Source of the DNA: an uncultured Prevotella sp.
Lineage (GTDB): Bacteria > Bacteroidota > Bacteroidia > Bacteroidales > Bacteroidaceae
DNA length: 13,778 bases
Assembly: GCA_900553965.1 (NCBI GenBank)
Contig: USFX01000055.1
Coordinates: 1-13,778, forward strand
Direction of reading: 5' to 3'
Positions 5,771 through 13,038 of the stretch are shown here, in pieces; within the stretch, counting starts at the first letter, position 1; every line of letters begins with the position of its first letter. The notes under the pieces are model-generated. The model was given only the letters and a program-made list of their open reading frames with translations. It made no database searches and was not told the DNA's origin. The position numbers and the translations under genes are program-made.

Positions 5771-8587
5771 ATGAAGAAACGAAAGATTGTATCCGATGTG
5801 ACGAAAAGTCTGTTTGCGGTTCTGATGTCCGCTTATGCGTGGACGGCTGAAGCCGGAGTCGTAAGAGGCGTAATCAAGGACAACCGGAGCGGCGAACCGC
5901 TTACCGGGGCGACCGTCGTGGCGTCGGGATGCGGCAAGGGAGCTACGGCAGATACGGCCGGGCTCTACCGTCTGGAACTTGCGGCCGGAACCTACACGCT
6001 GACGGTGCTTTATGTCGGTTATCGGCCGATGGTCAGAGAGGCGGTGACTGTTGACGTTGAGGGCGAGACCGTCGTCGACTTCCTGATGGAAAGCGACGCG
6101 CGGACGCTGGGCGAGGTCTCCGTGACGGCCGTTGCGCGCCGGAACACGGAGGCGGCACAGGTGCAGGAACAGAAGCGCAGCCTCGTGGTGCAGACCGGAG
6201 TGTCGGCGCAACAGATTGCGCGCACGCAGGACAAGGACGCCTCGGAGGTGATACGCCGTGTGCCGGGCGTCTCGATCATCGACGACAAGTTTGTCATGGT
6301 CCGCGGACTGTCGCAGCGATATAACAATGTGTGGCTCAACGGCGGTGCTGTGCCCAGCTCCGAAGCCGACTCGCGGGCATTCTCTTTCGACATCATTCCC
6401 AGCAGCCAACTCGACAACATGGTCATCGTCAAGAGCCCGGCGCCCGAATACCCCGCCGACTTCACGGGCGGATTTATCCTTGTCAACACGAAGCAGCTTC
6501 CAGAAGACAACGGATTTGATGTCTCCGTCGGCATCGGCGTCAATGACCGGACGCATTTCCGCCGTTTCACCGCCTCGCGGGGCTGCGGCATGGACTGGTT
6601 GGGATTCGGCAGCGGATGGCGCTCGCTTGACGCCGGAATGAAGGGCGCCCTGCGCGCCTATCCGGGCACCCGGAGCGGGGGCAACCCGCGTCTCGACGTG
6701 CTCGGCAACGGGCTGAACAACGACTGGACGCTCCGCACCCGCCATCCCTTGGGCGACCTGAAGCTCAACATGGGCTACAACCGTACGTGGCGGACCGGCG
6801 GCGGGCGGACATACGGGATGCTGGCGTCGCTGAACTACTCAAATACCAGCAAGACGATGCTCAACATGGAGAACTCGCTCTACGGCCCCTACGACACCTC
6901 CAACGACAAGCCGGTGGCCCTGCGCCGGGCCACGGACGACCAATACAGCAACGACGTGCGCCTCGGGGCCATGCTCAACCTGTCCTTCCGCCCGCGGGAT
7001 AACCGCCATTACTTCGAGTGGAAGAACATCTTCAACCAGATAGCCAAGGACCGTTATTCCGACCGCACGGGCTTCAACGCGCAGCCTGACAATATCAACA
7101 ACATGGAGTATTATTATTCCTCGCGCACCACCTACAACACGCAGCTGACCGGCCGCCACACGCTCGGCCGCGACCGTCTGGACTGGAGCGTCGGCTATGC
7201 CTACGCCAACCGCGACCTGCCCGACCGACGGCTGATAGAGCGCACCGACAGGACGGACCGGAGGATGGGCATCTACCGCATCAGCCGTGAGTTCACCCGC
7301 CTCGACGAGCACATCGTCTCAGCCGGCGGCAACTACCGGAGGGACTTCCGTTTCGGCACGTTCGAGCCCGTGCTGAAGGCCGGAGCATACGGCGAATACC
7401 GCACGCGCAGCTACCGCACGCGCCAGTTTCAGTACGGCTGGCAGCCGGACAACACGCTTCCGGAGGGCTTCCTGTTCTTCGACGACGTTCCGGGGCGTGT
7501 GCTCGTCGGCTCAAACTACGGTCCGGACAAACTCTATCTCTATGAAGAGGTGAACTTCCTGAACAACTACGAGGGCGACCAGTCGCTGCTCGCCGGATAT
7601 GTCGGCGTAAATCTGCCGCTGGGAGCGTTCAGCGTCTATGCCGGAGCGCGGTATGAATACAATCGTCAGGTGCTGCGGATGAACACCCGCCAGTTTGGGG
7701 AAAGCCTCCACAGCACGGCCTACGACAACGGCGACATCTTCCCGTCGCTGAACGTGACCTACCGGCTGAACGCACGTCACCAGCTCCGCGCCGCTTACGG
7801 CAGGTCCGTCAACCGTCCCGAGTTCCGCGAGCTCTCCACGTCGGTCTACTATGACTTTGAGCTCGGCAGCAGCGTCATGGGCAACTACGACCTCAAACCG
7901 GCCTACATCGACAATGTCGACCTGCGTTACGAATGGTATCCGTCGGCCGGCGAGCAGGTGTCGGTGGCACTCTTCTACAAGCATTTCCGCAATCCGATAG
8001 AGTGGACCTACACCGTGGCGGGAGGCACCGACCTCATCTATTCTTTCATGAACGCACGTGGGGCGGACAACTACGGCATAGAGATAGACATACGCAAGAA
8101 CCTCGGTTTCATCGGTCTGCGCGACTTCTCGTTCTCCTTCAACGGCGCGTGGATCAAGAGCAAGGTGGAGTTTGAGCCCGGCACGAACAACATCGACCGC
8201 CCCATGCAGGGCCAGTCGCCCTATCTCATCAACACCGGCCTCTTCTACAATGACACGAAGCGCGGCTGGAGCGCAGCCGTGCTCTACAACCGTGTGGGCA
8301 AGCGCATCATCGGTGTGGGCAACCGCTACGGCACGGGAGCGGACGGCTCGTCGCGCAACATCCCCAACTCCTACGAGATGCCGCGCAACAGCATGGACCT
8401 CTCCGTCGGACGGAAGTCCGGCCGCTGGGAGATGAAGATGTCCGTAAGGGACGTGTTGGCGGAGCGCTGCGTCTTCAAGCAGTTTGAGGATGTCACCGTC
8501 GGCGGCCGGCAGCGCACCATCGAGGAGGTGACCCGCAGCTACCGGCCGGGGCGAAACTTCAATCTGACGGTAGGTTATAGTTTTTAA
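5771..8587 (+). CDS. TonB-dependent outer membrane receptor with N-terminal carboxypeptidase-regulatory-like domain
   Basis: The 938-residue product has a signal peptide (MKKRKIVSDV then a hydrophobic core, cleavage near residue 28). A carboxypeptidase-D-regulatory-like beta domain follows at about 30-108 (VVRGVIKD, GEPLTGATVV, TYTLTVLYVGY), then a TonB-box-like LGEVSVTA at 113-120. The plug spans about 135-240, with DASEVIRRVPGVSI, MVRGLSQRYNNVWLNG and the PADFTGGFILVNTK segment. The remainder is a 22-strand-type barrel ending in Phe. It imports an unknown substrate across the outer membrane using TonB energy. It lacks the SusC arrangement with a SusD partner; instead a lipoprotein gene follows 31 bases downstream, a pairing I recall in other Bacteroidota. 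The ATG at 5771 was chosen because the alternative TTG at 5735 lies inside the promoter box. Family is certain, substrate unknown. Confidence 0.9.
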   Translation: MKKRKIVSDVTKSLFAVLMSAYAWTAEAGVVRGVIKDNRSGEPLTGATVVASGCGKGATADTAGLYRLELAAGTYTLTVLYVGYRPMVREAVTVDVEGETVVDFLMESDARTLGEVSVTAVARRNTEAAQVQEQKRSLVVQTGVSAQQIARTQDKDASEVIRRVPGVSIIDDKFVMVRGLSQRYNNVWLNGGAVPSSEADSRAFSFDIIPSSQLDNMVIVKSPAPEYPADFTGGFILVNTKQLPEDNGFDVSVGIGVNDRTHFRRFTASRGCGMDWLGFGSGWRSLDAGMKGALRAYPGTRSGGNPRLDVLGNGLNNDWTLRTRHPLGDLKLNMGYNRTWRTGGGRTYGMLASLNYSNTSKTMLNMENSLYGPYDTSNDKPVALRRATDDQYSNDVRLGAMLNLSFRPRDNRHYFEWKNIFNQIAKDRYSDRTGFNAQPDNINNMEYYYSSRTTYNTQLTGRHTLGRDRLDWSVGYAYANRDLPDRRLIERTDRTDRRMGIYRISREFTRLDEHIVSAGGNYRRDFRFGTFEPVLKAGAYGEYRTRSYRTRQFQYGWQPDNTLPEGFLFFDDVPGRVLVGSNYGPDKLYLYEEVNFLNNYEGDQSLLAGYVGVNLPLGAFSVYAGARYEYNRQVLRMNTRQFGESLHSTAYDNGDIFPSLNVTYRLNARHQLRAAYGRSVNRPEFRELSTSVYYDFELGSSVMGNYDLKPAYIDNVDLRYEWYPSAGEQVSVALFYKHFRNPIEWTYTVAGGTDLIYSFMNARGADNYGIEIDIRKNLGFIGLRDFSFSFNGAWIKSKVEFEPGTNNIDRPMQGQSPYLINTGLFYNDTKRGWSAAVLYNRVGKRIIGVGNRYGTGADGSSRNIPNSYEMPRNSMDLSVGRKSGRWEMKMSVRDVLAERCVFKQFEDVTVGGRQRTIEEVTRSYRPGRNFNLTVGYSF

Positions 8588-8618
8588 TCATATCAATATT
8601 TTAATCAAACAAGAAAGT

Positions 8619-9293
8619 ATGAAAAGCGAATTGAAACGGCTGGGACAGGCACTCATGATGTGTTCCGTCCTCGGAATGACAGTCATCAACGTGGCGTGCT
8701 CGTCAGACGACGCGACCGCCGAAACAGCAGTGACGGATCCAGAAGTGACTTATCAGGGCAACGTCGCATACAGTGCAGGCATCCTGTTCAACAACGGGAC
8801 GGAACTGGGCAACGGCACACAGAACTTCCACTTTACCGGCGATGTCACCCTCGAATGCGGCACGTACACGCTCAAGGGCTGGGTCTATGTCGACGCCGGG
8901 GCCAAGCTCCGCATCCCGGCGGGGACGGTCATTAAGGGCGACCGTCAGACTATGGCGGCCCTTATCGTCGAGCCGGGCGGATATGTGGAGATGAAAGGAA
9001 CGAAGGACGCACCCGTCGTCATGACCTCGGCACAGCCTGCCGGACAGCGGCGCCCGGGCGACTGGGGCGGACTCATCATCTGCGGCCGTGCACGCAACAA
9101 TCAGGGAACGCAGCAGATCGAGGGCGGTCCGACGACGATACACGGCGGCAACAATGACGCCGACAACTCCGGTGTCTATCAGTATGTCCGCGTGGAGTTT
9201 GCCGGCTATCCCTTCGACACGGACAAGGAAATTAACGGCGTGACGTTCGGGTCTGTCGGCAGCGGCACGACCGTCGACCACATTCGTCTTTAA
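8619..9293 (+). CDS. Receptor-associated surface lipoprotein, truncated at the C terminus
   Basis: This 224-residue product begins with a lipoprotein signal ending VINVAC, lipidated at Cys27. SSDD follows, an acidic signal of the kind that directs Bacteroidota lipoproteins to the cell surface. Residues 60-224 are beta-rich (TYTLKGWVYVDAGAKLRIPAG, GDWGGLIICGRA, YVRVEFAGYPFDTDKEINGV). They match from memory the first part of a family of about 400-450 residues, sometimes misnamed multidrug transporter in flavobacterial genomes, that sits beside receptors like the upstream gene. Family members continue after TTVDHI with a second conserved half (VSYSNDDS, WFGG). Here the frame instead reads RL and stops in a TTTAACTCC repeat, so roughly half the protein is missing. 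The fragment could be nonfunctional. It shares the receptor's transcript. Confidence 0.8.
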   Translation: MKSELKRLGQALMMCSVLGMTVINVACSSDDATAETAVTDPEVTYQGNVAYSAGILFNNGTELGNGTQNFHFTGDVTLECGTYTLKGWVYVDAGAKLRIPAGTVIKGDRQTMAALIVEPGGYVEMKGTKDAPVVMTSAQPAGQRRPGDWGGLIICGRARNNQGTQQIEGGPTTIHGGNNDADNSGVYQYVRVEFAGYPFDTDKEINGVTFGSVGSGTTVDHIRL

Positions 9294-9380
9294 CTCCTGA
9301 GCTCCCGCAGGGAGCAATAACTCCTTTTACTCCTTTAACTCCTGAAAGAGCTCCCGCAGGGAGCGATAATTCCTTTAACT
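9288..9380 (+). repeat. TTTAACTCC/GCTCCC repeat element (two tandem copies) at the lipoprotein truncation
   Basis: CTTTAACTCCTGA occurs at 9288-9300 and 9333-9345. Each copy is followed by the perfect hairpin GCTCCCGCAGGGAGC (9301-9315 and 9350-9364) and then an AATAACTCC or GATAATTCC segment rich in TTTAACTCC-like words. The first copy supplies the stop codon of the truncated lipoprotein. The segment GGGAGCGATAATTCC recurs in reverse complement, with one extra base, in the inverted repeat near 12940. This points to a dispersed repeat family. The two hairpins may also end transcription of the receptor operon. Confidence 0.75.
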
Positions 9381-9401
9381 TCTAAAATAAAAGGTAAACC
9401 C

Positions 9402-9432
9402 TTTGCCGTCTCCCGTTTTATATGTAACTTTG
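9402..9432 (+). promoter_or_regulatory. Promoter of the vitamin B12 uptake operon
   Basis: TTTG (9402-9405), a 19-base spacer and TAACTTTG (9425-9432) match the Bacteroidota -33/-7 consensus TTTG-N19-TAnnTTTG. It is the best promoter in the window. Transcription would begin near 9439, directly at the start of the cobalamin riboswitch. Confidence 0.75.
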
Positions 9433-9436
9433 CCCC

Positions 9437-9600
9437 GCATTTGGTTCGCTCCCCGGAGCGATTAAAAGGGAACGGGGTGGAAATCCCCGGCTGTCCCGCA
9501 GCTGTAAGTCGTCAGTTATTGCGGCGCAAACAACGAGTCACTGAGATTTTCGGGAAGACGTTTGACGCCGGACGACAAGCCAGAAGACCTGCCTCATGCA
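9437..9600 (+). ncRNA. Cobalamin (vitamin B12) riboswitch
   Basis: Conserved aptamer blocks appear in the right order: a small stem (CGCTC/GAGCG, 9447-9460), AAAAGGGAA (9464-9472), CGGGGTGGAAATCCCCGG, then CTGTCCCGCAGCTGTAA, a GTCACTGAGA-type block around 9536-9546, CGGGAAGACG (9551-9560), and the B12 box AGCCAGAAGACCTGCC (9578-9593). GCAT (9437-9440) can pair with ATGC (9596-9599) as the closing stem. The downstream region to 9673 holds an imperfect 9-bp stem (9609-9617 with 9640-9648) without a T-run, so control may act on translation rather than termination (inference). Adenosylcobalamin or a related corrinoid binding would repress the downstream BtuB/BtuG genes. Confidence 0.93.
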
Positions 9601-9673
9601 AGAAACACGACCGGTCCGGAAAACCCTGGGGATGGATTTGGACGGGTCAGGCAAAAAGACAATCATACAGGAA

Positions 9674-11692
9674 ATGAAGCGTGAGCTACTGATGGCAGCA
9701 TTGTGTACGGTCAGCCTATATGCCGGCGCACAGACGACGGAGCGGCAGCAGAGCCGTCTCGACAGCATCCAGCATCTGCGCGAGCTGGTGGTCACGTCGC
9801 AGCAGGCATCCCAGCGGGCGATAATCCCTGTTCAGCAACTTGAGGGTGAGGCGTTGAGGCGGCTTAGTGTCTATTCCGTGGCCGACGCCATGCGCTATTT
9901 CGCCGGTGTCCAGATCAAGGACTACGGCGGCATCGGCGGGCTGAAGACGGTCAATGTGCGTTCGCTCGGAACAAACCACACCGGCGTCTTCTACGACGGC
10001 ATCGAACTCGGCAACGCCCAGAATGGTGTCGTCGACCTCGGACGCTTCTCGCTCGACAACATGGAGGCCGTCCGCCTCTACAACGGACAGAAGTCATCCA
10101 TATTCCAACCGGCGAAGGACTACGCCTCGGCGTCGGCCGTCTATATGCAGGCGCGCCGCCCTGTCTTCGACGGACGGAAACGCGACAACCTGAACATCGG
10201 CATGAAAGTCGGCTCGTTCGACACGTACAATCCATCGGTGCTCTGGGAGCATAAGCTGACCGACAAGACGGCGGCGCAGCTGAGCGCGGAGTATATGAAC
10301 ACCTCCGGCCGCTACAAGTTCCGCTACGCGAAGAAGAACGGCTACGACACGACGGAGGTGCGCCGCAACGGTGACGTGGAGTCGATGCGCATGGAGGGAA
10401 CTGTCTTCGGACAGACCCGTCGCGGAGAATGGCGCGGAAAGCTCTACTTCTACAGCAGCGAGCGCGGTTATCCGGGGGCGGCGGTGCGCGAGGAACCGGG
10501 ACGTTTCAGCCATCAGGACCGTCAGTGGGACACGTCGGTGTTCGGACAGGCGTCTTGGCGCCGGAGGATTACGGACCGATACAGTCTGCTCGTCAACGCC
10601 AAGGCGGCATACGACTATCTCCACTATCTCTCCGACCCGCGGCTGGACGTGACGACGATGTACACCGACAATACCTACCGTCAGACGGAGGGCTATCTCT
10701 CGGCGGCCCATCTGGTGGAGGTGACCGACTGGATGACGGTCTCGCTGGCCAACGACGTGCAGATGAACTACCTTGACGCCGACCTCGTCAACTTCGTCTA
10801 TCCTACGCGATGGGCCGTCCTCTCGTCGCTCGCCGTGAGCGTGTCGTGGCGCCGGTTGTCGGCTCAGGCGTCGCTGCTCCACACGTTCGTCTCCGACCAC
10901 ACGGACCGGCCGGGCGGGTCGGCGGGGGACAAGAGCGAGCTGACTCCGACCGTGGCACTGGCTTACGACGCCGGACGCGGGCTTAATCTGCGGGCGTTCT
11001 ACAAGCGCGTGTTCCGTATGCCGACGTTCAACGATCTCTATTATACGTTCATCGGGAACAAGGCGCTGAAGCCGGAGTACACCACGCAGTATGACGTCGG
11101 CATGACGTGGACGGTTGCACCTTTCGCCGGTCGTGCCATGTTGCAGAGCGTGGAGCTGCAGGCAGACGGCTATTATAATAAGGTGGAGGACAAGATCGTG
11201 GCCATGCCGACGTCTAATCAGTTTCGCTGGACGATGATGAACTTCGGGCTGTGTGACATCTACGGACTTGACGTATCGGTGAAAGCCCGGTGGAGGGTGG
11301 GGCAGGTGGACGTAGGAACCCACGTGACATATACGTACAACGAGGCCTTGGACCACACCGACCGCACAAGCCGCTTCTACGGCGGGCAGCTGCCTTACAT
11401 CCCGTGGCACAGCGGTTCGGCCATCGTGACGGCGTCATGGCGCGGATGGACGGCAAACTACAGTTTCATCTATACCGGCGAACGCTATGAGGCGAGTGCC
11501 AACATACCGGAAAACTACTCGAAACCGTGGTACACGAGCGACCTTTCGCTTTCCAAGGAACTGCGTATCGGTCGTGTCGGGATGAGGCTGACGGGAGAAC
11601 TGAACAACGTGTTCAACCAGCAGTATGAGGTCGTGCAGTGTTATCCGATGCCGGGAACGAACTTCAAGGTGAAGCTGAACGTGATGATATGA
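9674..11692 (+). CDS. btuB: BtuB-type TonB-dependent vitamin B12 receptor
   Basis: The 672-residue protein has a signal peptide (MKRELLMAALCTVSLYAGAQ) and a TonB-box-like ELVVT at 37-41. The plug covers about 50-150 (SVADAMRYFAGVQIKDYGG, TVNVRSLGTNHTGVFYDGI, DLGRFSLDNMEAVRLYNG), followed by an outer membrane beta-barrel. There is no N-terminal carboxypeptidase-like domain, unlike the larger receptor upstream. It moves cobalamin or related corrinoids across the outer membrane with TonB energy. The assignment rests mainly on context: a cobalamin riboswitch ends about 75 bases before the ATG, and a BtuG-like lipoprotein gene starts 17 bases after the stop. The ATG at 9674 was chosen because the upstream ATG at 9596 lies inside the riboswitch and only the 9674 start gives a signal peptide at the N terminus. 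Expression should fall when B12 is abundant. Confidence 0.9.
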   Translation: MKRELLMAALCTVSLYAGAQTTERQQSRLDSIQHLRELVVTSQQASQRAIIPVQQLEGEALRRLSVYSVADAMRYFAGVQIKDYGGIGGLKTVNVRSLGTNHTGVFYDGIELGNAQNGVVDLGRFSLDNMEAVRLYNGQKSSIFQPAKDYASASAVYMQARRPVFDGRKRDNLNIGMKVGSFDTYNPSVLWEHKLTDKTAAQLSAEYMNTSGRYKFRYAKKNGYDTTEVRRNGDVESMRMEGTVFGQTRRGEWRGKLYFYSSERGYPGAAVREEPGRFSHQDRQWDTSVFGQASWRRRITDRYSLLVNAKAAYDYLHYLSDPRLDVTTMYTDNTYRQTEGYLSAAHLVEVTDWMTVSLANDVQMNYLDADLVNFVYPTRWAVLSSLAVSVSWRRLSAQASLLHTFVSDHTDRPGGSAGDKSELTPTVALAYDAGRGLNLRAFYKRVFRMPTFNDLYYTFIGNKALKPEYTTQYDVGMTWTVAPFAGRAMLQSVELQADGYYNKVEDKIVAMPTSNQFRWTMMNFGLCDIYGLDVSVKARWRVGQVDVGTHVTYTYNEALDHTDRTSRFYGGQLPYIPWHSGSAIVTASWRGWTANYSFIYTGERYEASANIPENYSKPWYTSDLSLSKELRIGRVGMRLTGELNNVFNQQYEVVQCYPMPGTNFKVKLNVMI

Positions 11693-11709
11693 AATAAACA
11701 GCAAACGAT

Positions 11710-12903
11710 ATGAAGACAATGAGAATAATGACGGCCATCATATTGGCCATGACCGTAGTCATGCTGAATTCCTGCCGCACGGACGATGAGGACATCGTCG
11801 GGTCGGAGGAAGAAAAAGTGACAGACGGCGGCGATGTCGTTCCACCGTCGGAAGGCAACGAGGAACCCGTCAAGGGCTTCTTCCTGCTTAACGAGGGAAA
11901 CATGGGCTCGAACAAATGCACGCTCGACTATTTTGATGCGGCTACGGGAACGTACGTCCGCAACATCTACGCCGAGGCCAATCCCGGCGTGGTCAAGGAG
12001 CTGGGCGACGTCGGCAACGACCTGCAGGTGTATGACGGCAAGTTGTGGGCCGTGGTCAACTGTTCCCATATCGTCGAGATCATGGACGTGGAGACAGCAC
12101 GCCACATAACGCAGATAAGCATACCGAACTGCCGTTACATCACTTTCTGCGGCGACTATGCCTACGTCAGCAGCTATGCCGGGCCGGTGCAGGTTGATCC
12201 CAACGCCCGTCTGGGCTACGTGGCCAAGATTGATGTCCGGACGCAGAAGGTCGTTGCCGAGTGTACCGTCGGCTATCAGCCGGAAGAGATGGTTGTCTCC
12301 AACGGCAAGCTCTACGTCGCCAACTCCGGCGGCTATCGCGTCCCGGACTACGACCGCACGGTTTCGGTCATCGACCTCGCTACGTTCAAGGTCGTCAAGT
12401 CCATCGACGTATATGAAAACCTCCATCGCATGGAACTCGACAGCGACGGTTTCATATGGGTTTCGTCGCGCGGCGACTATTACGGCACGCCGTCGAAGAC
12501 TTTCGTCATCGACCCGCAGACGGACCGTGTCTGTGCCGAGATGGACGTGCCGGTATCCGATATGACTGTCAGCGGCGACAGATTGTATGCCTGCGGAACG
12601 GAATTCAGTTATCTGACGGGTGCAACCACCGTGACATACGCCGTCATCAACACGAAGACGCGGCAGGTAGAGACACGCAATTTCATTACTGACGGAACGG
12701 ACAGTCGGATAAAGATGCCGTATGGCATTGCCGTCAATCCCGACACGAAGGAGTTTTATGTGACCGATGCCGGCGACTATGTCTCGCCGGGCACGCTCTA
12801 TTGTTTCTCGTCCGATGGCCGGCGGAAGTGGGATGTGCGCACGGGCGACGTACCGGCGCATATCGCGTTCACAAGGAAAGCGTTCGTTTATGACAAGAAA
12901 TAG
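11710..12903 (+). CDS. btuG: BtuG-type surface-exposed vitamin B12-binding lipoprotein
   Basis: The 397-residue product has a lipoprotein signal with Cys22 in VVMLNSC, followed by RTDDED, an acidic surface-export signal. An acidic linker runs to about residue 54. The rest is a seven-bladed-propeller-like YncE/DUF5074-type fold, with repeated strands such as FFLLNEGNMG 57-66, DLQVYDGKLWAVVN 104-117, GYVAKIDVRTQKVV 169-182, KLYVANSGG 200-208, TVSVIDLATFKVVKSIDV 217-234, GFIWVSSRGDYYG 247-259 and EFYVTDAGDYV 348-358. In Bacteroides, BtuG captures corrinoids with very high affinity at the cell surface and caps BtuB. The same gene order (btuB then btuG, 17-base gap, under a cobalamin riboswitch) supports that role here. 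Corrinoid specificity cannot be read from the sequence. Confidence 0.88.
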   Translation: MKTMRIMTAIILAMTVVMLNSCRTDDEDIVGSEEEKVTDGGDVVPPSEGNEEPVKGFFLLNEGNMGSNKCTLDYFDAATGTYVRNIYAEANPGVVKELGDVGNDLQVYDGKLWAVVNCSHIVEIMDVETARHITQISIPNCRYITFCGDYAYVSSYAGPVQVDPNARLGYVAKIDVRTQKVVAECTVGYQPEEMVVSNGKLYVANSGGYRVPDYDRTVSVIDLATFKVVKSIDVYENLHRMELDSDGFIWVSSRGDYYGTPSKTFVIDPQTDRVCAEMDVPVSDMTVSGDRLYACGTEFSYLTGATTVTYAVINTKTRQVETRNFITDGTDSRIKMPYGIAVNPDTKEFYVTDAGDYVSPGTLYCFSSDGRRKWDVRTGDVPAHIAFTRKAFVYDKK

Positions 12904-12915
12904 CAAGGAATGCTA

Positions 12916-12977
12916 TTTTAGGAGTTAAAGGAGTTAAAGGGAATTATCGCTCCCTTTAACTCCTTTAACTCCTAAAA
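12916..12977. terminator. Perfect 27-bp inverted repeat of the TTTAACTCC family, probable bidirectional terminator
   Basis: The arms at 12916-12942 and 12951-12977 are exactly complementary over 27 bases, with an 8-base loop (ATTATCGC). Each arm contains two GGAGTTAAA/TTTAACTCC units, and the ends read TTTT and AAAA, so a terminator with a T-run could form mainly for the leftward direction. It begins 13 bases after the btuG stop and ends 26 bases before the next promoter. Its centre matches, in reverse complement, the repeat element at 9288-9380. Confidence 0.7.
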
Positions 12978-13003
12978 ACCTCCTCCTTTTCAGATTTTTG
13001 CAC

Positions 13004-13011
13004 TATCTTTG
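13004..13011 (+). promoter_or_regulatory. Predicted -7 promoter element for the pseudouridine synthase gene
   Basis: TATCTTTG followed by CA matches the TAnnTTTG -7 box and lies 27 bases before the ATG at 13039. No exact TTTG -33 box is at the ideal spacing. It separates this gene's transcription from the B12 operon. Confidence 0.6.
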
Positions 13012-13038
13012 CACCCGAATTTGAACAAAAGAGAGATT

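Noticed and set aside
9596..9673. ATG at 9596 as the start of btuB
   Set aside because: It lies in the closing stem of the cobalamin riboswitch, and the 26 added residues would precede the signal peptide.
10094..11410. Long minus-strand open frame opposite btuB
   Set aside because: Arg- and His-rich translation typical of the antisense of GC-rich coding DNA, with no recognisable motif and no promoter; the plus strand encodes a clear receptor.
11641..12906. Long minus-strand open frame opposite btuG
   Set aside because: The plus strand has a lipoprotein signal and propeller repeats; the antisense frame has no family features.
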